Shown here: piece after piece, positions 37,466 through 45,964 of the stretch
Layout: every line of letters begins with the position of its first letter
How positions within the stretch are numbered: the first letter of the stretch is position 1
From: Haliscomenobacter hydrossis DSM 1100
GTDB lineage: Bacteria > Bacteroidota > Bacteroidia > Chitinophagales > Saprospiraceae
Assembly (NCBI RefSeq): GCF_000212735.1
Contig: NC_015510.1
Location: 7,317,001 to 7,381,000 of the forward strand
Direction: 5' to 3'
Length of the DNA stretch: 64,000 nt
Made by a program: the position numbers and the translations under genes
The notes under the pieces: model-generated
What the model saw: the letters and a program-made list of their open reading frames with translations, nothing else
What the model was told of the DNA's origin: nothing
Databases searched by the model: none

Positions 37466-39448
37466 TTAGCTTTTTTTCAGCACCAATTGTTCTTGCTGCT
37501 TCTCAATGATGAGGTCAAAAAATTTCTTGATGGCCAAATATTCTTCCGGCTCATAATGTACCTGATTGATAAGAATGCTGCTGTTGATTTGAATCATCCG
37601 GGTGGTACCCGCGGGCTTGCTCACTAAAAAGGTAAATTTGCCGCCGTTATTGGGCAAAGCCAAACTGACTTGCTCGGGTATTTGTTCTATTTCATATCCT
37701 TCAGGAATCGTCAAATTGATGATGAACCGGTGCGAAAGCGGATAAGCAATGTCTACCGGATATTCACGTACGGTTTGTTTGAAGGGATTCTCTGCAAAAG
37801 CCGGGTGAATAATGGGATTAAAATATAAAAAATCACCATTAACCGTTCCGCCCTCGGCAATACTGACTTTCGCATTAAATGCCAGGGGTTTGTAGATGTC
37901 CTCCAGGTTTCTTATCACTACTGAATCGTATTCAACCTTGCTGGTTGTAACGCTTACTTCTTCATCCTCTTTGTGATCAGCTTCCTCAACCGCTTTGGTC
38001 TCTTCTTTTTTGCTCAATTCTTCCCGAATATCAATGGCCGCATAACCTTCGTACACGGAAGTATATTTTCCACTGGCTTTGCCTTCCGGATCCAGAGATA
38101 AATTAAACATCCGCGTCGTAAACGCACGACCGGGTTTAATATCAGTCCATTGAGGTTTTACTGGGTCAACGATCCAGCCCTTCTCATTCAAGGCATCTTC
38201 ACCGGGAAAACCCATTGGGCGGTTGGGATCGGTAGCATCAAGTACATACACTTTTTCATTGTGCGTCACATGTGCCACTACATAGTTGAATTGGCTCAAA
38301 ATCGGATATAGATCGACATGTCGACCGTGATCTCGCGTACTGATCAGCATGGGTTTCGCATTAAACCCAAATTCTTTGAGTAAAGCCACCAAAAGCAGGT
38401 TGATATCGGCAACATCTCCCTTTTTTTGCTCAAAAATTTTATCCAGCGACTCGATTACGTAAATGCTACCATAATCACCATCCCATTTGATGTGCTCGGT
38501 GATGAAATGATAGATGGCTTTCAGTTTGTCTTCAGGCGTATTGGCTGCAGCTACAATCGGGCTAACTTTATCCAAAACTGCTTTAAAATTGGCTTTACGG
38601 TCAATCCGTCGGCCAAAATTCTCTGCATCTATGAGTTCCTTTGCAACGGTGGGCCAATCGCTTAAATAAGGCTTGCGAACACCATCTTGCAGGGTTCCGC
38701 TCAATTGAAATGAAACATGAGCCAGGTAATCCCGCATGGTGGTGATGAATGATTCCCTTTTTAAACCTGGGGCATCCTTCATGCCCAACACATATCTGCG
38801 GGTTCGCGCAGTAGTGCCGATGGTACTGTCGTCAAAACTTTGTTCATTACGGTCCAACGGCCGCCCACGAGTCAGGATGACAAATTCTAAAAATTCGGGG
38901 ATGGTGAGGGTGAATTCACTCAGGCGGACCGGGATGTCGGATTGAAAATACCAATCCGGTATCCGTACCCAATCTTTGATCTGTTTTACATAGGTATACT
39001 CAATGATGCTACCTACTTTAATTTCAGGAAAGGTAAACTTGATTGTAGTCAATCCTTCTGCCGTTTTTTCCTCAAAAAAATCCTTTTTTTCAACGCTGAA
39101 TTTACTTCCATCGGGGTGAAAAATCTGTGCTTTCAGCTGAACAATATCCTGATACTGATTCTTGCTGGAGTAGGTAATTTCGATATCACCTTGATCGAAA
39201 CCGGAGCGCTTGAGGATTTTAATGCGGCGATGGATTCTTAGTTCCGTTAACTGGTCTGATGCATGTAAATTGTAGTCGAAAGTCCCGATGTCTGCCAACA
39301 CCAGGGCTTCAGCACTGGTATCGAGCGGATAGCTGGTCATTTTTAAGTCTTCTGGAGGAATTTTACCCCAGCGGATTTCTTCTTGGGCGTCAAGTGTTTG
39401 ACATGACAATAAGGCGATGCAGCCCCATGCGAATACGTGAAAGTTCAT
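37466..39448 (-). CDS. DUF3857 / transglutaminase-like protein lacking catalytic Cys and His
   Basis: 660 residues, signal peptide MNFHVFAWGCIALLSCQTLDAQ. Same domain order as its downstream neighbour, but the active-site Cys is Val346 (QKKGDVADINLLL) and the His is Tyr389 (SQFNYVVAHV), while Asp404 (YVLDATDP) is kept. This makes it a likely pseudoenzyme; non-catalytic variants with a G-x-x-A-D-I-N pattern are frequent in the phylum. Its stop is four bases before the start of the catalytic paralogue, suggesting joint expression and perhaps a complex. The segment EELSKKEETKAVEEADHKEDEE is a charged linker near residue 490. Confidence 0.88.
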   Translation of the reverse strand: MNFHVFAWGCIALLSCQTLDAQEEIRWGKIPPEDLKMTSYPLDTSAEALVLADIGTFDYNLHASDQLTELRIHRRIKILKRSGFDQGDIEITYSSKNQYQDIVQLKAQIFHPDGSKFSVEKKDFFEEKTAEGLTTIKFTFPEIKVGSIIEYTYVKQIKDWVRIPDWYFQSDIPVRLSEFTLTIPEFLEFVILTRGRPLDRNEQSFDDSTIGTTARTRRYVLGMKDAPGLKRESFITTMRDYLAHVSFQLSGTLQDGVRKPYLSDWPTVAKELIDAENFGRRIDRKANFKAVLDKVSPIVAAANTPEDKLKAIYHFITEHIKWDGDYGSIYVIESLDKIFEQKKGDVADINLLLVALLKEFGFNAKPMLISTRDHGRHVDLYPILSQFNYVVAHVTHNEKVYVLDATDPNRPMGFPGEDALNEKGWIVDPVKPQWTDIKPGRAFTTRMFNLSLDPEGKASGKYTSVYEGYAAIDIREELSKKEETKAVEEADHKEDEEVSVTTSKVEYDSVVIRNLEDIYKPLAFNAKVSIAEGGTVNGDFLYFNPIIHPAFAENPFKQTVREYPVDIAYPLSHRFIINLTIPEGYEIEQIPEQVSLALPNNGGKFTFLVSKPAGTTRMIQINSSILINQVHYEPEEYLAIKKFFDLIIEKQQEQLVLKKS

Positions 39449-39772
39449 GGCGATTGATAATTTATATTGGTATATTTTACTATAAAGACTGATTACTTTT
39501 TCGACTGCGAATATGTAAAAAGTAACGGTAAATGATGCTGTAATATTTTAAATTTAACAATTATTTACCGTGATTCAAACAAAATTCACTTATTGTAAAA
39601 TGTATCACGACAGAGGTTTAAAGCGGATAAAAAGGTATCCCGAACCATCTACTGAAATGCCAAAACGGTCAATTGATCTGCCTATATTGCCGAGTAGACA
39701 AACTGTTCACGCGTCTCCGTTCCCTTTTACGCTGCATTTATGCGTATTTTTGAGTGTATTTTGATTGGAAAT
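39449..39772. other. Divergent intergenic region, 324 bases
   Basis: Lies between the divergent transglutaminase-like pair and the histidine kinase. ACGGTAAAT (39525-39533) and ATTTACCGT (39563-39571) form a 9-base inverted repeat with a 29-base spacer, possibly an operator. A TATTTTTG box for the kinase lies at 39745-39752. No gene seen. Confidence 0.5.
39745..39752 (+). promoter_or_regulatory. TAnnTTTG -7 box for the histidine kinase gene
   Basis: TATTTTTG 20 bases before the ATG at 39773. No good TTTG -33 box at the right spacing. Its position overlaps an upstream in-frame ATG (39740), which argues that translation starts at 39773. Confidence 0.35.
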
Positions 39773-40825
39773 ATGGAAACGCTCAAGCGAATGCAAAATT
39801 TTATTCAACGGAGACGGGTTTTTTTGATTCATCTCTCTTTCTGGTGTATCTATTTTTTTATGTTTAGTTACCAAATCAGCAACCGCAAGGGAGTGCCCGA
39901 ACCTTGGTCTGACATTATTCCAAATGCCATTTTACAAGTCGTTTATCTGATGTCGGTAGCCTATGCCAATTATCTCTTTTACCTCCCGCGGTTTTTGAAA
40001 CACAAACAGTGGTGGCGTTTTGCGCTTGAATTGTTGGTCACCATTTTCATTACCACCTGGATTTTTTTGATCATCAAACGTTACCTCGTCGACGGATATA
40101 CCTACCAGGCTCATTTTGCCTATAGTACTAGTTTTGCCATTACGGTGGCCATGTCGGCACTTTTTATTGCCTCATTCATTGCCATGCTCAAATTTTTGGA
40201 GGACTGGTTTCATTTGGAAGCCAGTAGGCAAGAGATGATCAATGAAAAACTGAGCGCTGAATTGCAGTTCCTCAAAGCCCAAATCAACCCGCATTTTTTG
40301 TTCAACACCCTCAACAACCTCTATTATCTGGCCTACACCCAATCACCGAATACGACTGAGGTCATTGCCAAGTTGTCGCAGATGATGCGCTACATGATTT
40401 ATGACTCCAACTACCAAAGAGTTCCGTTAAATAAGGAGTTGGAATACATGCAGAACTACATCAGTTTGGAGAATTTGCGGCTGAATGAACAAATTCCCAT
40501 TAAGTTTGAGGTTGAAGGCAGCCCTGAACAAGTCTTGATCACCCCACTTATTTTGATTACCTTCCTGGAAAATGCCTTTAAACACGGAGTGGGCAACAAC
40601 AACCCCCAGGCCTGGGTAAATATCAGCATTAAAGTCAATCAAAAAACTTGCATTTATACCGTAGAAAACAGCAAATTGCCCACTAAAGCAGAAGGAGAAA
40701 AATCGGGAATTGGCTTGCAAAATGTCCGCCGCCGATTGGAACTGAGCTACCCTGGGCAATACGAACTGATAGAAGAAGAACGCAGCGATAGCTATTTTGT
40801 ACAACTCAAACTGGATTTGCAATGA
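39773..40825 (+). CDS. LytS/YpdA-type sensor histidine kinase
   Basis: 350 residues from ATG 39773 (METLKRMQNF); an in-frame ATG at 39740 adds 11 residues but sits on a promoter-like box. Four membrane helices fill residues about 15-145 with short loops and no large sensor domain. The phospho-acceptor is His174 in AQINPHFLFNTLNNL, the mark of the His_kinase family (PF06580), followed by an ATPase region with a clear N box (FLENAFKHGV) and G box (GIGLQNVRRRL). It overlaps the downstream response regulator gene by four bases (ATGA), so the two are a translationally coupled pair. Signal unknown. Confidence 0.95.
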   Translation: METLKRMQNFIQRRRVFLIHLSFWCIYFFMFSYQISNRKGVPEPWSDIIPNAILQVVYLMSVAYANYLFYLPRFLKHKQWWRFALELLVTIFITTWIFLIIKRYLVDGYTYQAHFAYSTSFAITVAMSALFIASFIAMLKFLEDWFHLEASRQEMINEKLSAELQFLKAQINPHFLFNTLNNLYYLAYTQSPNTTEVIAKLSQMMRYMIYDSNYQRVPLNKELEYMQNYISLENLRLNEQIPIKFEVEGSPEQVLITPLILITFLENAFKHGVGNNNPQAWVNISIKVNQKTCIYTVENSKLPTKAEGEKSGIGLQNVRRRLELSYPGQYELIEEERSDSYFVQLKLDLQ

Positions 40826-41577
40826 ACAAGCTGGATTGTCTGATTGTGGATGATGAACCTTTGGCCAGAAGGTTATTGAGTGATTATGTACAAAAAGTAC
40901 CTTATCTGAATTTGTTGCGCACGTGTGGAGACCCGATGGAGGCACTCGAGTTCCTGCGTGAAAACCCCGTTGATCTCCTCTTTCTCGATATTCAGATGCC
41001 TGAAATTACCGGGCTGACTTTGCTGAAAATTTTGCAAAAAAAACCCTGGGTGATCCTTACCACCGCTTACTCTGAATACGCCCTGGAAAGTTATGAACTG
41101 GATGTGGTAGACTACCTGCTGAAACCCATCACGCTGGAGCGTTTTTTGAAAGCCATGGAGAAAATCAACCAACGGATGCAGGGCATCATCAACCACCAAT
41201 TGCCCTCCGAGCAAGCCCCGGTCGCTTCAGTTGCTACAGCTGAGTCTGGCCCAACCTATATTTTTGTGAAAGATGGCACCAAACTGGTCAAAGTCAAATT
41301 GAGCGACATCATGTACGTGGAAGGCATGAAAGACTATGTGGCCATCCATACTCCGCAGCAACGGATTGTAACCTTGCAACGCCTGAAAGCGCTGGAAGAA
41401 CAATTGCCCGAAAATCAGTTCATCCGCATTCACAACTCTTACATTATTGCCCTGGATTGGCTGGATTCCATCCACAAAGAGAAAGTCAAAGTCGGTACAG
41501 CGCTATTGCCCATTAGTGACTCGTATCGGAAGGCCTTTAAGGATTTTATTGAAAAGAATCACATTAAGATGGATTGA
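40822..41577 (+). CDS. LytTR-family response regulator
   Basis: 251 residues. Receiver domain: acidic pocket IVDDEP, phospho-acceptor Asp56 in LLFLDIQMPE, Thr/Lys switch residues in LTTAYS and YLLKPI. The LytTR DNA-binding domain (residues about 150-245) shows IMYVEGMKDYVAIHT and FIRIHNSYIIALDWL. Such regulators bind direct repeats as dimers and often control extracellular proteins. The start ATG overlaps the kinase stop. Targets cannot be told from this window. Confidence 0.95.
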   Translation: MNKLDCLIVDDEPLARRLLSDYVQKVPYLNLLRTCGDPMEALEFLRENPVDLLFLDIQMPEITGLTLLKILQKKPWVILTTAYSEYALESYELDVVDYLLKPITLERFLKAMEKINQRMQGIINHQLPSEQAPVASVATAESGPTYIFVKDGTKLVKVKLSDIMYVEGMKDYVAIHTPQQRIVTLQRLKALEEQLPENQFIRIHNSYIIALDWLDSIHKEKVKVGTALLPISDSYRKAFKDFIEKNHIKMD

Positions 41578-41743
41578 TCTCCGTAATTTTCATTTTTTAA
41601 ACCACCAAATCTTGTTTGAGAAACTTGGGCTCGACTATGATTGGAAAGGGAGTGGCAGCGTACTTAATCACTCGCCTAAAACTAGGGAATTTGGCGCGGC
41701 ATCTTTGCAATGTGCCGTTAGGTGGGACTCACATTACGTAGCA

Positions 41744-41782
41744 AGCAGCTTCGCTGCTCGTTTTTTATTTTACCACGACGAC
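41744..41782 (+). repeat. Dispersed palindrome plus ACCACGACGAC element, copy 1
   Basis: AGCAGC-TTC-GCTGCT stem, a T-rich spacer, then TTACCACGACGAC. The same arrangement occurs inverted at 42013-42046, and a diverged copy lies at 53509-53542. Confidence 0.75.
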
Positions 41783-41847
41783 ACAACGGGCACGACGTTT
41801 TGTGCGCTTCGCGCTTTTACGCCTGCGGCGTAGAGCGGCAGGATGGC

Positions 41848-41961
41848 AAAACGGATGAAAACGGATTGAACGGATTGGAACGGACTCTGACTCGCCTTCG
41901 GCTCGTCTTTATCCGCCGCAGGCGGAATAAAAAATCCGTTCCAATCCGTTTCATCCGTTTT
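41848..41961. repeat. 9-mer-built inverted repeat
   Basis: Left arm 41848-41884, built of units AACGGATTG / AACGGATGA; right arm 41935-41961 is its complement with one 9-base unit fewer. The 50-base loop contains further GC-rich palindromes (CTCGCCTTCGGCTCG, and the CCGCC-GGCGG stem). Same architecture as the elements at 10972, 31391, 35460, 48879 and 51781. Confidence 0.85.
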
Positions 41962-41997
41962 CCAATTGTGTCGCTTTTAGCAAAGCGAGGCAAAGCC

Positions 41998-42768
41998 TTA
42001 AATGCTTAAATCGTCGTCGTGGTGAATAACAGGCAGCGAAGCTGCTCCCTGCGTAATGTGAGGTAAATTTTGCCTTTGACAAAGCTCAAAATACTCTTGC
42101 AAGGTCATTTTATGTGGCTCAAATTTTTCCTCCAAAATCTCCAGTTTTTTAATCCGGTCCAATCTGAACACCCTGAAATTTTGGCGCAAACGACAATAGG
42201 CTACCAGCAACCAATTCTCATGCGTATTGAATAATGCAAAGGGTTCAACCGACCGGGTGCTCGTTTCGTCGCTGTCTGGTTTTTGGTAGACTATTTTGGC
42301 CACTTCAAAATTGGTCAAGGCCAACTGTAAACTGGACAGGTGATTGCTGGTACGGTCATTGTTGTAGTTTTGGCCAATGGCCATGCGTCTGGATAACAGG
42401 TCTACATTTTCCTTAGTGTGGTAGCGCAACACCGACTTTATTTTGTCGATGGCGGCGCTGTATTCTTTGACGAAAGAGGCATCCTTGTTTTTTAGCACAA
42501 ACTGCTCGGCGGTGATCAAGGCGTTGGCCTCAGTTTCGGAAAAAGAAACGGGGGGCAACCGATAACCTTCCATCAGGGAATAACCCTTACCTTCTTCGGT
42601 GAGTATGGGCACGCCAGATTGTTCCAAAGCCCGAATATCCCGGTAGATCGTTCGAACGCTGACCTTGTATTTTTCAGCCAAAGTTGTTGCGGTTACAAGG
42701 CGTTTGGTCTGCAGTTGGGTCAGGATTGCAGTCAGTCGGGAAAGGCGTTTGGTATCGTTTTCGTGCAT
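41998..42768 (-). CDS. HTH/WYL-domain transcriptional regulator (YafY type)
   Basis: 256 residues. The N-terminal winged helix-turn-helix reads TATTLAEKYKVSVRTIYRDIRAL (residues about 26-50); the WYL domain (about 135-220) has NTHENWLLVAYCRLRQNFRVFRLDRI, with Trp-Leu-Leu in place of Trp-Tyr-Leu. WYL domains bind ligands such as nucleic acids or nucleotides and control stress or defence genes. The last 15 or so residues (GAASLPVIHHDDDLSI) are encoded by a copy of a dispersed repeat (42013-42046), so the C-terminus seems to have been replaced or extended by repeat insertion. Divergent from the CotH-like gene. Confidence 0.9.
   Translation of the reverse strand: MHENDTKRLSRLTAILTQLQTKRLVTATTLAEKYKVSVRTIYRDIRALEQSGVPILTEEGKGYSLMEGYRLPPVSFSETEANALITAEQFVLKNKDASFVKEYSAAIDKIKSVLRYHTKENVDLLSRRMAIGQNYNNDRTSNHLSSLQLALTNFEVAKIVYQKPDSDETSTRSVEPFALFNTHENWLLVAYCRLRQNFRVFRLDRIKKLEILEEKFEPHKMTLQEYFELCQRQNLPHITQGAASLPVIHHDDDLSI
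42013..42046 (-). repeat. Dispersed palindrome plus ACCACGACGAC element, copy 2 (inverted, inside the WYL gene's 3' end)
   Basis: GTCGTCGTGGTG (42013-42024) followed by GGCAGC-GAA-GCTGCT (42032-42046), the reverse complement of the arrangement at 41744-41782. It supplies the last codons of the WYL regulator. Confidence 0.75.
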
Positions 42769-42780
42769 GGATTATTTCTT

Positions 42781-42804
42781 TATATTTGCCAAAAGCCAAA
42801 ATTA
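42781..42804. promoter_or_regulatory. Back-to-back -7 boxes in the WYL/CotH divergent promoter
   Basis: TATATTTG (42781-42788) faces the CotH-like gene, 23 bases before its ATG. CAAAATTA (42797-42804), which is TAATTTTG on the minus strand, faces the WYL regulator gene. The two promoters would overlap, which suits autoregulation by the WYL protein. No perfect TTTG -33 box was found for either. Confidence 0.4.
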
Positions 42805-42811
42805 AGTCAAT

Positions 42812-44041
42812 ATGATTTATTCCGTTGCGCCTAGATGGATGTTTTTAACGTACGCTCTCGTTTTGCTGATCAGCTTTTCAGGCTGCAAAAAAAAGGCCGA
42901 TGAACTTGTTGTAACCCCCGATCCTCCAAAAGACAAAACCTTCTTGCCCAGACTGGATATTGCCACCACTGGCAATGTGCAGATCAACTCAACCGATACT
43001 TATGTAACGGCCACTATTTCCATTGATGGTTTGGGCGTTTTTGACAATTACAAGGGCAGTGCCCAAATCCGCGGCCGGGGCAATTCCACCTGGAATTTTC
43101 CTAAAAAACCCTACAAATTTAAACTGGATCAAAATGCGGGGCTGTTGGGTATGGCTGCTGAGAAAGATTGGGTTTTGTTGGCCAATTACCTCGATGGAAC
43201 CCATATGTTGAATGCGGTGGCCATGAAAACGGGCCAATTGCTAAGTATGCCATTTACCAATCATATCGAGCCAGTAGAAGTTTATCTGAATGGGCAATAC
43301 CAGGGTTTGTACATGCTGACGGAGCAAATTGAAGTAAAGAAAAACCGCGTCAATGTTGGCGACAATGGGGTTTTGGTACAATTGGAACAATACTACGATG
43401 AAGAATGGAAATTCAGGTCCGCTGGGTATCGCCTGCCGGTGATGGTCATGCACCCCGAATTGACCAATGCGGAGGAACTAGTGCCGATCAAAGCACAATT
43501 TGAGCAGATGGAAGCCACGGTGGCCCGCTCGGACTTTCCGAACAACAATTTTTTGGACTTCATAGACGCGGAATCAGTGGCCAATTATTTTTTGGTGAAC
43601 ATGCTGACGGACAACCGGGAACTCAATCACCCCAAAAGTACCTTCCTGCACAAAACCAAAACGGGCAAATGGACGATGGGGCCGATTTGGGATTTTGACT
43701 GGGCCTACAGCTATGAAAAAACCCAGCGGCATTTTAGCAATTTTGACCAACCCATGCTGTGGTCACCGCCATCCGATGGCACGCGTTTTTTCTCCCGATT
43801 GATGGCCGCTCCAGCCGTTAAAGCTGCGATGAAACAAAAATGGGCGGATTTTAAAACCCAAAAACTACCCGAATTGCTGGCTTACGTTGACAATTACGCT
43901 GTCATCATTGAGGATGCCAGAGCACGGGATTACCAAAAATGGAAACGGGGTAACCTCGATTTCAAAAATGACGTGGTCACGCTGAAATTGTGGCTGCAGA
44001 ATAGGGCGGGGTATATGGATGGGTTTATTAAGGGGTTGTAA
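42812..44041 (+). CDS. CotH-kinase-family lipoprotein
   Basis: 409 residues. The N-terminus has a lipoprotein signal with lipobox LISFSGC (Cys near residue 25); I kept ATG 42812 because it supplies the only Arg before the hydrophobic stretch, although ATG 42839 is possible. CotH features: IRGRGNSTWNFPKKPYKFKL (residues about 87-106), NGQYQGLYMLTEQIE and the metal-binding MGPIWDFDWAYS. CotH proteins are kinase-like enzymes that phosphorylate secreted proteins in spores; in Bacteroidota they are common on the cell surface with unknown targets. Divergent from the WYL regulator, which may control it. Confidence 0.93.
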   Translation: MIYSVAPRWMFLTYALVLLISFSGCKKKADELVVTPDPPKDKTFLPRLDIATTGNVQINSTDTYVTATISIDGLGVFDNYKGSAQIRGRGNSTWNFPKKPYKFKLDQNAGLLGMAAEKDWVLLANYLDGTHMLNAVAMKTGQLLSMPFTNHIEPVEVYLNGQYQGLYMLTEQIEVKKNRVNVGDNGVLVQLEQYYDEEWKFRSAGYRLPVMVMHPELTNAEELVPIKAQFEQMEATVARSDFPNNNFLDFIDAESVANYFLVNMLTDNRELNHPKSTFLHKTKTGKWTMGPIWDFDWAYSYEKTQRHFSNFDQPMLWSPPSDGTRFFSRLMAAPAVKAAMKQKWADFKTQKLPELLAYVDNYAVIIEDARARDYQKWKRGNLDFKNDVVTLKLWLQNRAGYMDGFIKGL

Positions 44042-44216
44042 AATCAATTTATTGCCTCGACTCCTACTAATGAGGTATAGTTGGAATCAAACGAGCAGAA
44101 TCCACCGCGTATTCTGTATCACAACACAGGTAAGTACAATCCACAGTACATTTTATTGCCTTTAAACATGCTCTTAGGTACTGACCAACCGGCTTAAGGT
44201 GAGGTTTTTCATAAGA
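44042..44216. other. 175-base convergent gap, nothing recognised
   Basis: Between the CotH-like gene and the SRPBCC gene. No clear hairpin, repeat or coding sequence seen. Confidence 0.4.
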
Positions 44217-45344
44217 TCATTGTGTTATGAGCATGATTTCGGCTGGTCGAGCCCGGGCATCCCGTTCCGCCAACTTTTGAATGTGTTTCAACTGCGTGCG
44301 TTCCATCAATGCGTGCACCGGCGGGTAATAAAAGCCAGCTAGCAACCATTCCTTCCACTTTGGCGTTCCTTCAACGCGTACGCGGGTGTATAGTCGGCAG
44401 GCGTCGTGCCCGATAGGTTCGAGGACGAAGGCCCAGGTCATGGCAAAATGACCACCGATGCGATCCACTTCACCACCCAACAGCAGGTAGTGTTCCGGTT
44501 CTACCGCTACTACCTCATAAAAGTTATCAATGGCCATTGTGGCCGACACTTTGTCGCCGACCTGACGGGTTTCCCAGCCAGCCATCAAGTGGTCTGTGCT
44601 CGGGATGCCTTCATGGTCGAGAGCATCAATGCTGTACCAGCCGGCACGGTCGCAGCCCAGTTGCATCAGATAGCGCCACACCAAGGCTGGCGGCGCTTCG
44701 ATATCTATCTTGTGGTTGAGCGAATATCGGGCATCAGGTAAGTGCTCATCACCCGGCAGCACGACCTCGTCTTCATCGGGCGTTTTGAGCTTGCCCAGTT
44801 CCGCTACAATATGCGCCATGGCGGATCGGCGGATTGGCTGTGAGCCCAAGCCGATCAACTGATAATATTGGTTGAGTTTTTCCCAACTGGCTTCGTCTGT
44901 GGCAGTCGTGCGCAATTCGAGGGCTATAGTGCTGCCTTCGTTGTAGGGTTCCACCGAAATAGACCAGGCTAGTTTGCCCCAGCCTGGCTCCTGGAAATCG
45001 CGAAAATCGGTCGGAGCGACGCTGGCGAATGGAATGTTCAAGTGCCAGAATTGACCTACTGAACCCACTACGACCTCCTGTCCCGGTTTTTCGGCAAGGA
45101 TCATAAAGCCCGTACCCTTGCGGGCCACTTGATCGACCCCAACGCTGCGATCTTCTGCGGTTCTTTCCCGCCCGCGCAACAGATCGGGCAAGGCGCGGAT
45201 GTCAAACAAAAGCTTGACCCACGGAATCGTGGCAGCGTCGAAATGCCGGGCATATTCCCAGGCATCTGCAGGTTTGGCTTTTACAAAAACCCGGTTGATT
45301 TCGGTATGACGCGGATTAGGCAGGTATTGTTGGATCAGGCGCAT
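44217..45344 (-). CDS. Tandem SRPBCC (START/polyketide cyclase-like) protein
   Basis: 375 residues, no signal peptide. Two SRPBCC-type domains follow each other: the first about residues 15-195 (NRVFVKAKPADAWEYARHFD ... SISVEPYNEGSTIALELRTTATD), the second about 210-365 (HKIDIEAPPALVWRYLMQLG ... LEPIGHDACRLYTRVRVEG). SRPBCC folds bind hydrophobic ligands in a deep pocket, and the ligand cannot be predicted. The composition (Ala, Arg, Trp, Pro-rich; more G and C) differs from neighbouring genes and may point to transfer. It is followed on the other side by a gene fragment, consistent with a rearranged area. Confidence 0.85.
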   Translation of the reverse strand: MRLIQQYLPNPRHTEINRVFVKAKPADAWEYARHFDAATIPWVKLLFDIRALPDLLRGRERTAEDRSVGVDQVARKGTGFMILAEKPGQEVVVGSVGQFWHLNIPFASVAPTDFRDFQEPGWGKLAWSISVEPYNEGSTIALELRTTATDEASWEKLNQYYQLIGLGSQPIRRSAMAHIVAELGKLKTPDEDEVVLPGDEHLPDARYSLNHKIDIEAPPALVWRYLMQLGCDRAGWYSIDALDHEGIPSTDHLMAGWETRQVGDKVSATMAIDNFYEVVAVEPEHYLLLGGEVDRIGGHFAMTWAFVLEPIGHDACRLYTRVRVEGTPKWKEWLLAGFYYPPVHALMERTQLKHIQKLAERDARARPAEIMLITQ

Positions 45345-45589
45345 GGCTCAGTTTTTAATCATTACGCCGCCTGGATAAAGCGGCTTTTAATCAGGTTAAC
45401 ACGCGATGTCCTTGTTTGCGATGTACGTAATTGTCTTAGCATCTCTTAAATCATGTGACAAAATTCGCCGGAAAAGGTGGGGTTGGAACTGACGCAGGTC
45501 AATCTCTGGCTTGATTTCTAGCAGTGGCACGTACACCTGGAGTTGGTTGTGCTGATCGCGTATTGAGTCATGCTGCATCATGGTTCTCT
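45345..45589. other. Rearranged-looking region without an intact gene
   Basis: No plausible full gene. A short minus-strand open stretch (45396-45581) has no recognisable features. It joins a 5'-less beta-barrel gene fragment, so it probably contains a deletion or insertion junction. Confidence 0.4.
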
Positions 45590-45889
45590 TTTCGGGCGCA
45601 TCTTCTCCATCCTATTGGCGAATCCAAACTGCATTATCTGCTTGAAGGAGGCGGGATCGCCAACCATATTGAAATTGAAAATAAGGAGGGCGATATTATA
45701 AATGATTCCGGCCACGGATTGGGCTGGCAGGTTGGAGCTGGCCTGGGCGTCTCCCTCAGCGATCGTTTTCGGATAACGCCCTCTATCCGCTACCGCACCT
45801 TATCGAGAGATTTTGACATAACCAAGGTAAAAACGGAGGTCGACCTGAATTATCTCTCCGTCGGTCTAGGTTTCAACTGGTTGTTTTAA
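45590..45889 (+). pseudogene. C-terminal fragment of an outer membrane beta-barrel protein
   Basis: About 95 residues, starting around AHLLHPIGESKLHYLLEGGG and ending YLSVGLGFNWLF, look like the last strands of an OmpA-like or OMP_b-brl barrel: alternating residues, a G-x-G-x-G-V turn and a terminal Phe. There is no signal peptide, and the sequence in frame before about 45590 is unlike this family. A complete member would be about 180-220 residues, so the first half is missing. It is most simply a remnant left by a rearrangement between 45345 and 45590. Confidence 0.65.
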
Positions 45890-45913
45890 AGGAGTGCAGC
45901 GTTGCAAAGAACC

Positions 45914-45948
45914 CTAAGGGCTTATTCCAAGTTCGGATAAGCCCTTAG
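45914..45948. terminator. Bidirectional terminator-like hairpin
   Basis: CTAAGGGCTTAT (45914-45925) pairs perfectly with ATAAGCCCTTAG (45937-45948), loop 11 bases. It lies 24 bases after the beta-barrel fragment and 16 before the convergent radical SAM gene's stop codon. Confidence 0.7.
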
Positions 45949-45964
45949 CTCCTTTCGGCCTTGT

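Larger units (their letters stand above)
41578..41997. other. 420-base gap filled with inverted repeats, no gene
   Basis: Between the convergent response regulator and WYL regulator genes. Rather than coding sequence it holds nested palindromes: AGCAGC-TTC-GCTGCT at 41744-41758, CCGCC-GCA-GGCGG at 41913-41925, and a 9-mer-built inverted repeat (41848-41961, listed separately). The first 120 bases show no clear feature. Confidence 0.7.

Noticed and set aside
45396-45581. Small minus-strand open frame next to the barrel fragment.
   Set aside because: No recognisable domain and probably part of a rearrangement junction.
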